From positions 24,103,233 through 24,167,232 of the forward strand of contig NC_044918.1 in NCBI RefSeq assembly GCF_003576645.1: 64,000 nt of DNA, given 5' to 3'. A program made the translations under genes and the position numbers. Source of the DNA: Ipomoea triloba (Eukaryota; Streptophyta; Magnoliopsida; Solanales; Convolvulaceae). Under the pieces are notes generated by a model. That model ran no database searches. It was not told where the DNA came from and saw only the letters and a program-made list of their open reading frames with translations. How positions within the stretch are numbered: the first letter of the stretch is position 1; the number at the start of each line of letters is the position of its first letter. Shown here one piece after another: positions 56,588 to 64,000 of the stretch.

Positions 56588-57964
56588 CTATAGGCAATGT
56601 CTTCCCAATCGTCCACCGCCAATTAAGAAGAATTGAGGGCCAAGAAAGGAAAAGCCCCAATGATAGAGACTGAATTACCAGAACCTAAGGAAGAAGGGAA
56701 CGAAGGAAATTCTGAACGAAGAATACTCTTAACCGAGAATCAACGTAAACGTTTCGAATATCTGCTCGATCTACCAGTCACCGGCTGGAACTTCATCGAC
56801 TTGGCAATGCTGAATCCCTTTCAATGTCGACACTCGGTAGCCTGCCTCATCCATCAACCCTACTGGAGTAGAATCTTTGGATGGCGCCACCCGACTTATG
56901 CACCCACAATCTTCGAATTTGTGGCAACTCTTGAGCTTACAAGGAAAACTGGCGATCTGAAAAGCCCGACAATCCGGTTTACTCTTTTCAACGAGTCTCA
57001 TCACATTTCGGTTAACACTTTAGGGGTTTTGCTTGGATTTTACACCAAAGAAGATCAAGAAAGCTTGTGGTACAAAGAACTTCCTTTGGACTTCGGCGAC
57101 TCCGAGACTCCAAGGAGATATTGGAAACAAATTGCTAAACCAGGAATTGAATGGAGTGGATCGAGGGTACTGCAATCTCATCTCAAACGAGACGATATTC
57201 GGGTGATTAGGCGAGTGGTGGCTCATTCATGGGAAGGACGCACATGAAATTTCCCAAAGATCTATCGGACTGACTTATTTGTGCTCTGGAGTATGGACAC
57301 GAACACACCTGTGAACATGGGGGTTGTGTGCAAGAGATGGTTGAAAGCACAACAACATGCGAAAGTTACTTCCGTGTTTGTGGGGTCATTGGTCACACAA
57401 CTGTGCATTGCCTTGGGGTATCAGGCGAGAATGGAGTGGACTGAAGAAGTCATGAAAAGGGCTGCTATGACTCCTTTGTCGCTCAAAGACTTATCCACAT
57501 TGAACATCGGTCGAACTCGACGAATGAGGAAAAGGGCAAGGGTGACTAAGAAGAAACTACCTAAGTTACCAAAGGTGGAAGTAGAACCCCCACCTCCTCC
57601 TTCATCCTCGACAACTCCACAGTCCAACACACCTAGGAAGCGAATTCACACGTCCTCAGAAGATCAACATGATTCTCCCCCAGTCTTATCCCCTAGTAAT
57701 TCCATCTTCAATGATTCAGTGGCACCATCCGCAAAGAGCCCAACTCCTGCTCAATCATCCTCACTACCAGCAGCTCCCTCACGATTCACAAAAGTCACTG
57801 ATTGGAAGACGATGCAAAGTTTCCAGTATGAATTACATCTGGAACAGGAAGCACTCCTGGAGCAAAGGGACGCTAGACATTATGAACTCATTGAGGGATT
57901 GAGCATGCAAATTGCATTTCTCCTGGAAGAACTTGCAAGGAAAGGGCCCAGTGCAGGGCAATGA
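56588..57964 (+). pseudogene. Athila env-like ORF (ATHILA ORF-1 / PF03078 type), interrupted
   Basis: Frame from about 56597: stop at 56625, then a 204-residue open part (56633-57247), a TGA at 57245-57247, and continuation in the same frame (57248-57964) including WSMDTNTPVNMGVVCKRWL and FVGSLVTQLCIALG. Features are the DLPVTGWNFIDLAML start, FNESHHISVNTLGVLLGFY, RRYWKQIA, RVVAHSWEGR, then a basic RTRRMRKRARVTKKKLPKLP tract, a Pro/Ser-rich linker and a C-terminal helical QYELHLEQEALLEQRDARH. This layout matches the env-like protein of Athila gypsy elements. Two stops make it inactive. Confidence 0.8.
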
Positions 57965-58245
57965 ATGGAAATAGTTGGAATCTTGCCTTTACAAGGAAAT
58001 TGGATGTTTGAGTAACTTTTGATTGAACTCTGAGAATCTGCTTGGGAACACTATTTTATTTTTATCTGTTTTTATTACATCTGTTTTAAGAATCACATTA
58101 ATGAATTTCACTACTTCCTACCTAGGACTCTACATTGCATACAAGTAAGGATAGCCTAATCCAAATCCCCCTTTCTTCATTGATTGTTTTACTTGGTTCA
58201 TTGTTTACTTGATTGCTTCTATTGCGTTTTACTTTAATCATGCTT
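57965..58245 (+). other. Spacer between env-like ORF and LTR
   Basis: No ORF. A purine tract is expected before a 3' LTR but was not seen next to 58246, so the link between this ORF and the LTR is not proven. Confidence 0.4.
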
Positions 58246-59672
58246 TGATAAGTGCAAAAGATGTCATCTTTATAAGGTCATTATCGGATCATCTTGTGCA
58301 CAATTGAAAGCTTTTGTGTTTGATTTGCCCCTTTATTGCGTTAGAATGCTTGTCATTATCATTGGACCCCGTTCCATGCTTGGCTAATTGTTTTGTAGGT
58401 AAAAGGTGTGCAAAAAGGGCAGGAAATGACAACATTTCAGATAAGTGAAGAACGAACCAAAGTTGGAGCAAAAAATAGGCCAGGACCCCAGTGGACGCGC
58501 GTCCACCCATGCGTCCAGGCCTGCGTCCAAAATTATGCTTGCAGAAGTTTGGCAGCAGAACAGCAGTCTGCTGTGGACGCGCAGTGGACGCGCGCGTCCA
58601 CCCGGGCGTCCATCAGAACGCTTGCAGAAGTTGAAGTCTGGACGCATTTATCGCAGTGGACGCGCCCGTGGACGCGCGTCCACCATGGCGTCCATCGCGG
58701 AACTTGGCGGTTTTTGCAAGGATTAAAAGGGGAATTGAGCCATTTTGCAGGGGAGCCATCACACTTCAGCTTTAGATCATTTTAGACTTTCTCTCTCTAG
58801 GATTAGCCTAGAGAGAACTCTCCCAAATCACTCCACATTGCAATTCTTAGTTTAGATTAGAATTAGAGAAGAATTCCATTGGTGCAAGATTGTGATCTAC
58901 ATTCAAGTTCAAGATTAAAGTTCAATTTCAAGTTCAAGTTCAAATTCAAAGTTCAATTCCTAGCTATGTCTTCCTTTTAATTTCTTGTCATTACTTTTAC
59001 CTTTTGCTATTTCAATTCCAAGTATGATTAGATAGATCTTTGTGGATTTGGATTGAGCAATGTTGTATGGATATTCTTGAGCTTTGAATTGATCAATTAG
59101 GTTTTGCAATTGCTTGATTATGAGTTTGATTGTGTGAGTGGTGATCCACTTTGACTCTTGTGTAGGGGTGATCAACCTATATGAGAGGTGTTTGGAGAAG
59201 GAGTCTCATCTACGAGAGTAGAGTTACTCCTTAGCCTAGCCTAGCACATTTCCCTCTCACCTTTGAGAAAAGGGAGAAGTGGAAGATAAGAGGCACATAA
59301 CGTGTTTGACAAAATGCCTCTCCTAGCCTAGTGATCACAAGGATGACATTACGGTCTAAGGAGTAAGTCCATTGACCACGAGAGTGGCGGTGGTGTTGGT
59401 GACCTTATATCATTTTCATTATCTAAGTGTTGCTAGCCTAATATCTTAGGAAATCAAGGATACCTATATGAGTTGCAAGATCCAAATCCTCCTTTCCAAT
59501 TGATTGTTTCCTTTGTTGTTCCTTGTTTTCATTATGTTTCATGCACCTTTCTTACTATGTTTGGGTTAGTTTTCAAACACTAAACACTCTTGTGCTTAAT
59601 CCCCTTACCGCTTGAATTCCCTCCTTGCCATCCTTTGAGAACGATACTCAGGAACTTCTTCCCGTTTTAACA
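58246..59672 (+). mobile_element. Athila-type LTR copy B (1427 bp), plus orientation
   Basis: TGATAAGTGC...CGTTTTAACA. It is in inverted orientation to copy A at 48280-49634. Its position after the env-like ORF fits a 3' LTR of the same element, but no matching 5' LTR in the same orientation is in the window. The segment 58490-58700 is packed with GGACGCG / CGCGTCC words. Near the 3' end, CCTTTGAGAACGATACTCAGGAA is a phrase repeated in diverged form around 59800. Confidence 0.8.
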
Positions 59673-60114
59673 CCTATTTCTTTCCATCCACCGCGAAAAC
59701 TACACTCATCATGCTTTCTTATCAAGTGATGAGATCTAGATTCTTATGGCTCTTGTGCGCTTGTGCTTAACCTCATGCTAGTCAATTTCCACGTGTCATC
59801 CTTAGAGAACGACAGTCCGAGAAAGACCCACTCTCTTAATTACTCACATTCTTTTCACCAACCGCTTACTACGATTATATAGTTGGGGATTGCACGAACC
59901 ATACACTATAAAAGCCCTCAATTCTCTTTCTCTTTCTCTTTACTCTTTATATTTCATTATCTAAGCTCAAACACACACTTTCACGTTAAACCAAAACACT
60001 ACAAAATTTCTTAAAGGCCATTTTACAAGATGAAATTATGTAATGTAGATATGAATAAAAAAACCACACCAAAATCAGTTTGAGTATCAGTAAGAGTAGT
60101 TATCATTGATAATA
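59673..60114. other. Flank of LTR B
   Basis: No gene. GCTTGTGCTTAACC and ATCCTTAGAGAACGACAG (59760-59820) echo the end of LTR B, suggesting an older diverged LTR piece. A (CTTT)n-like stretch lies near 59925. Confidence 0.4.
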
Positions 60115-61376
60115 GGAATAAGGGCCAAATTGGCCACTGAACGTAACGCGATAGTGCAATCAGACCACTGAACCTAAAAAGCGTGCAATTACCCCACTCA
60201 ACAGCCCAATTGCCTCCAATTTCACCGCGTAGCCAGTTCCCATCCCTTTCTTCCGGTTAATTGATGATCTGGCTGATGACATGGCATTAGAAATTGTTTT
60301 TTGTTTATTTTCCTTAATTTTTGTTCAACCGTGTTATCCCTAGAATTGCTCCTTATTTCCCACGCCGTTCTCTTGCGGTCTCTCCATCCGCCTCCGAGTA
60401 TCCCGCCTCACGCTTGTGAACGCCGTCCCCGCCATTCCCTGCCTCGGAATTCCTGCATACGTACAGCCGGTGGTCGGAGTCGCCAACGTAGAAAAATGCA
60501 TTTCGTTGATTGGCCCGATCAGCCCCTCCACCAGCTTCCCTCAAGTCATCCTCATCACCGCCGCCTCTTTCGATGAAGACCTCTTGTATCACATTTTCCA
60601 GTCAATTTACAGATCCAAATCTCAGCTCTTTGTTGAGGGGCAAGCAGGCGCAACCACACAGGTGGGTACTGGATAGATTCTAAGCTCAGACGTATAGTAC
60701 GAGAGAGATGTGAAATGGTTTGTGTCATATGAGTGTTTGTGTTTGGAGTTTGCTATATTATATATGGTCTGTTTGTGTAAAATATAGTGGGAACATAGCA
60801 CCTTTTTTGAGATAGTTGTTTTGACTTTTTCTTAATTAAACCCAACCCAACCCACCTGCTATTCTATTCTGCTATAGATGGAGTGGGAGAGAGAGTAGGA
60901 GGGGCTGTACTTGGGAGAAAAGGTAAGAGTAGGATAGGCAGGCTGCCATGGCCATAGTTGCAGCCACCGTGGTTTCTTGCTGCTATTCTCTACGTATAAT
61001 GTTTCTCTCAGAAAATGGAAACTTGGAGTTGAATGCCATTAGATATCCAATTGATGATCTACTGGTGCAACCTTCGGAAAGTGACAAATATTTAACTGTG
61101 CGTCCTTCTCCTTCTCAAGATTTCATGATTCTATATTTGGATCTGTGTTCTTACAGGCTGGAAGCAACAAAAATTAAGGAAAATAAACAAAAAACAGTTT
61201 CTAATGCCATGTCATCAGCCAGATCATCAATTAACCGGAAGAAAGGGATGGGAACCGGCTACGCAGTGAAATTGGAGGCATTTAGGCTGTTGAGTGGGGT
61301 AATTGCACGTTTTTTAGGTTCAGTGGTCTGATTGCACTATCGCGTTACGTTCAGTGGCCAATTTGGCCCTTATTCC
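60115..61376. mobile_element. Young Mutator-like element with possible captured coding sequence
   Basis: Terminal inverted repeats of about 215 bp (60115-60327 and 61164-61376) start GGAATAAGGGCCAAATTGGC, differ at only about six to eight positions by eye, and are bordered by a perfect 9-bp duplication TTGATAATA (60106-60114 and 61377-61385). No transposase. The interior (60330-60680) is GC-rich and gives a readable plus frame (VNAVPAIPCLGIPAYVQPVV, then QVILITAASFDEDLLYHIF) ending near CACACAG/GTGGGT, an exon-like edge. The source gene is not recognised. Confidence 0.85.
60350..60680 (+). pseudogene. Possible captured gene fragment inside the Mutator-like element
   Basis: A plus-strand open frame of about 100 codons (RLTLVNAVPAIPCLG ... 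LFVEGQAGATTQ) in a GC-rich block between AT-rich TIRs. The composition contrast and the exon-like 3' edge suggest transduplication from a host gene. No family is recognised, and the opposite strand is also open for about 79 codons, so the coding strand is not certain. Confidence 0.4.
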
Positions 61377-61559
61377 TTGATAATATTCCAGAGACAATAT
61401 AAACTTCATCTATGTTCATTACAGCTTTCAACACAGCTTGTACGAATATCAAGTGGAGTAGCTTCTCCAGATAATACTCTACTTTGTCCATGTTTTGAAG
61501 TTTCTTCACAACATCTTGCAAATAATATTTCTAATTTTATCTCTTGGAAACTTCATCTA
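61377..61559. other. Spacer between the Mutator-like element and the right arm
   Basis: No feature recognised. Confidence 0.4.
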
Positions 61560-62676
61560 TCTTCATTACATAACTCCCTATTTATAGTGTTTTCGACACC
61601 ATAAAATTAGAGAATTTAACCACCCATTTCGTGTAATTAACCTCCCTAGAAATGTGATGAGAAATTTTCTCATCCATTGACTTTGTTGAGATATTTCAGG
61701 AACCTATTCAACATTATTAGACACTCCACAAAAGTAGCACCCACATCTTATTTACACTAATACAACGTTTTAGCATAATGATTGAACCAACATATGCCAA
61801 CAATAAATTAACCAAGTGCTAAATTAATAAAACTAATATAGTAAAGAATAAGAAATGTCTCCTACTTGTTTTGAACCTTTAACATCTTATTAACATACTA
61901 GCATTTTGTACGCGTGATACGCGAAAAGTCATGCTCAATATTAAAGCATTGATAAATATAAATAATTTAAAAGTGTAGTCCAAGTTATATACACACAAAT
62001 AATATATTTATTATACACAGACACATATGATTTACCATTCATAAAAATTTAATTAAAATATAATCAATAATTAAATTAATTATATAATGGTTTTAATAAA
62101 ATGATAATTAAATAATAGAAAAAAGATATGATGGATATACATGTATGGTAATAATGATGGAGTTTTTTTTTTTAAGTCAATAATGATGAAGTTGATGAAG
62201 TTATCAATGTTAAAATTAAATAGTAACGGAGTTATAACGGTCTAAATATAGTTTTGTCTAATAAGAATGTAGTAGGTAATAATGACATTTTTGTGTCCTC
62301 ACTTTTTTTTTTTTTTTTTTTTTTTTCTGATTTTCTTCTTTTCTTGTGTGCTGAACGATTTTTCTCCTAGAATTTATTTTCTCCTAAGGTTTTGGCGTGT
62401 CAAATAATGGAAACTCTCAGGCTCGCACGTTACGTTATGCTATTGACTCGTTCGATCAGTCCGAATTTGACAAGGTTTTAATTTGCCTAGTTTCTTCAAG
62501 TTTCTAAACTGAGAGCTTCCATTTATTTGACACGCCAAAACTTCAATACCATAATGCCTTGTTTTAGAAGATATAGAACTCAAAGAATTGTTTTGCAATG
62601 ACAAATATAGCCCCCCATTGCTCTATAAAAAGCACATGCTACATGCAGCATGTTCATCCATCAAGCCCAACTTTAT
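61560..62676 (+). repeat. Right arm of the inverted duplication (expansin promoter region)
   Basis: 1117 bp whose reverse complement matches 42311-44811 minus two MITEs. It includes a Helitron-like terminus (61898-61901, minus strand CTAG preceded by CGCGTATCACGCG) and the small palindromic MITE at 62388-62550. It runs up to about 70 bp before the expansin start codon, so it contains the whole proximal promoter. Confidence 0.9.
62624..62630 (+). promoter_or_regulatory. TATA box of the beta-expansin gene
   Basis: CTCTATAAAAAGC about 120 bp upstream of the ATG; a transcription start near 62655 is expected. The same TATA text is kept in the orphan promoter copy on the left arm (about 42357-42363, minus strand). 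Confidence 0.7.
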
Positions 62677-62745
62677 TAAAGTCGATCACTGAAAAGTACA
62701 ATAGGCATAGTGATTTAGTTTTGCAAGTATAATTAAGTAATCATT

Positions 62746-63249
62746 ATGCCTCATTTCATTACGTATTTCCTACTGTTTTCTACTCTTGCCATTTCTTGCT
62801 CTTGCTTCAACACCAAGAACCTCAACATTTCCCAATCGGATCCCGACTGGTCCCCTGCCGGCGCGACAGTGTATGGTGACCGCAATGGTGCCGGAAGTAC
62901 TGGTACGTAAAACAAAGCTAGAACTGAGCAATATCACACACACCCTCTATATATATATATATATATATAGGCTTGCGCTCCAATGAGGACCACCATTCAG
63001 TGAAAATTTACCAACTACTGTATAATTGTATGGCACAAAATCTACTACATGAATGGACAGCAACTACTTCCACTTATGGCTGGATGAGGGTGGAGACCCT
63101 AGAATAGTTGCGGTGCATTGGTATAGTATATTGTGTGCACTGATGCAATCATATATATATATACATATATGATTGTATGTACTTATGCAGTAGTTTGCAA
63201 GTCTCACTTAAGACATGATTCTCATATGAGCGCAATCATATATATACAT

Positions 63250-63282
<33 letters not shown>

Positions 63283-63903
63283 ATTGCATGGCACTGTGTT
63301 CGTTTGCCTGTTTCTAACAAATTAAAATACCATCTGTTTATATACCATGTTATGTTTTCAGTTCAGCTAAGAATATTTGTCAGAAAAAGTAAATATATAT
63401 CATTGTGTGAATAGGTGGAGCATGTGGATACACAAACAGTGTAGCGCAGCCACCATTCTCTTCCTTTGTATCAGCTGGTGGTTCTTCTCTTTTCAAATCT
63501 GGGAAAGGATGTGGAGCTTGTTATGAGGTCAACTTATATTAATTAAATATTAATATAAATATAAAATTTATGGCCCACTGGCAACTTTTTATTCGATCCC
63601 CTAATAATTTACTAAGTTTGTTTAAAATTGTAGTAAGTGTTTGGGTTGCATGAATTTGAATTGGTCTAATCATATATATATATCATTCTCTTTGGGTTTT
63701 AATTTGCAGGTAAAGTGTACTGAAAATGCAGCATGCTCGGGAAATCCGGTCACCGTGGTTATAACAGATGAGTGTCCGGGCAGCGACTGTGGATCACAAC
63801 CAGTTCATTTTGATATGAGTGACACTGCTTTTGTAGCCTTGGCAATTCCAGGCAATGCCGATCAGCTCCGAACCGCCGGAGTACTCAACGTCCTATATCG
63901 AAG
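62746..63903 (+). CDS. EXPB: Beta-expansin (EXPB), first three exons, runs out of the window
   Basis: Secreted cell-wall-loosening protein. Exons are 62746-62902, 63415-63527 and 63710-63903 (GT/AG; phases 1, 0, and 2 at the last donor, 63904). The ATG starts a signal peptide ([20 protein letters not shown]). The N-terminal double-psi-beta-barrel (GH45-like) domain follows, with GACGYTN, the [12 protein letters not shown] cysteine cluster, [12 protein letters not shown] and the HFD motif (PVHFDMS), then [16 protein letters not shown] at the domain edge. The C-terminal pollen-allergen-like domain must lie beyond 64000. The usual TWYG is here TVYG (Trp to Val), an unusual change in the wall-binding face. 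Intron 1 has two (TA)n-bounded inserts. The promoter is one arm of the large inverted duplication. No stop or frameshift in the visible part. Confidence 0.93.
62948..63285. repeat. (TA)n-bounded inserts in expansin intron 1
   Basis: (TA)n or (TACA)n tracts at about 62948-62970, 63153-63169 and 63240-63282 separate two inserts with TGATGCAATC / GCGCAATC ends, the same style as the 25.5-35.6 kb series. Confidence 0.6.
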
Positions 63904-64000
63904 GTTTGTTAATTTGTATTGTCTAAGTTTATTTGGATCAAGCCCTTAATTCTATTTCTCTATACCACCACACAATCCCCTCTGATGCCACTTGTTAGGA

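Noticed and set aside
48280..59672. One Athila element bounded by LTR A and LTR B
   Set aside because: The two LTRs are inverted relative to each other, and a separate complete LTR element lies between them, so they cannot be the two LTRs of one element.
42311..62676. One giant TIR transposon
   Set aside because: No target duplication was seen outside the arms, and the right arm is an ordinary gene promoter with TATA box; a segmental inverted duplication is the simpler reading.

Overview
This is nuclear DNA from a flowering plant, most likely an AT-rich eudicot. The evidence is four spliced plant genes (ribosomal protein eL13 with a telo-box promoter, a P-class PPR protein, a small LEA-like mitochondrial-type protein, a beta-expansin) in a dense bed of plant transposons: Cassandra TRIM, Ty1/copia, Ty3/gypsy including an Athila-type env-like ORF, LINE, Helitron, Mutator-like, hAT, Stowaway, Tourist and CACTA-like sequences. 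The genus cannot be fixed from sequence alone. There is one assembly gap (N 32452-33418) and one single N at 13028. All RNA-processing and TE calls come from reading the sequence by eye; none was confirmed by alignment software.

Layout. 1-5.1 kb holds decayed LTR sequence, a three-LTR Cassandra element carrying a 5S-rRNA-like promoter, and a LINE reverse-transcriptase relic. 5.1-7.0 kb is the eL13 gene (minus) with its promoter. 7.0-15.3 kb is a Russian-doll insertion nest: a tandem-repeat element split by a Helitron (itself carrying a Mutator-like element with a captured U-box E3 ligase fragment) and by a solo LTR that carries a second, nested gypsy LTR; then a hAT relic and a copy of eL13 intron 1. 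15.65-18.2 kb is the four-exon PPR gene (plus) with a Stowaway MITE in intron 1. 19.4-21.4 kb is another nest (hAT carrying a Mutator-type MITE). 21.85-24.9 kb is the two-exon LEA-like gene (minus).

25.5-35.6 kb has no gene. It is a string of short, mostly inverted-repeat-bounded elements with iterated TGCA/CTTAAG bodies, separated by (TA)n or (CA)n microsatellites, and contains a second Helitron and the assembly gap. 36.2-40.2 kb has a LINE DUF4283 relic and a broken copia polyprotein (minus). 42.3-44.8 kb and 61.6-62.7 kb are the two arms of a large inverted duplication. The right arm is the immediate promoter region of the beta-expansin gene; the left arm abuts a broken COP9-signalosome subunit 8 (CSN8) first exon. 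Between the arms lie CACTA-like duplicated blocks, two oppositely oriented Athila-type LTRs, a 2.2-kb non-autonomous LTR element, Athila-like internal ORFs and a very young Mutator-like element. The window ends inside the expansin gene.

The four intact genes are functionally unrelated (translation, organelle RNA processing, stress/mitochondrion, cell wall) and do not form a pathway; the main interest is the layered transposition history and the inverted promoter duplication.
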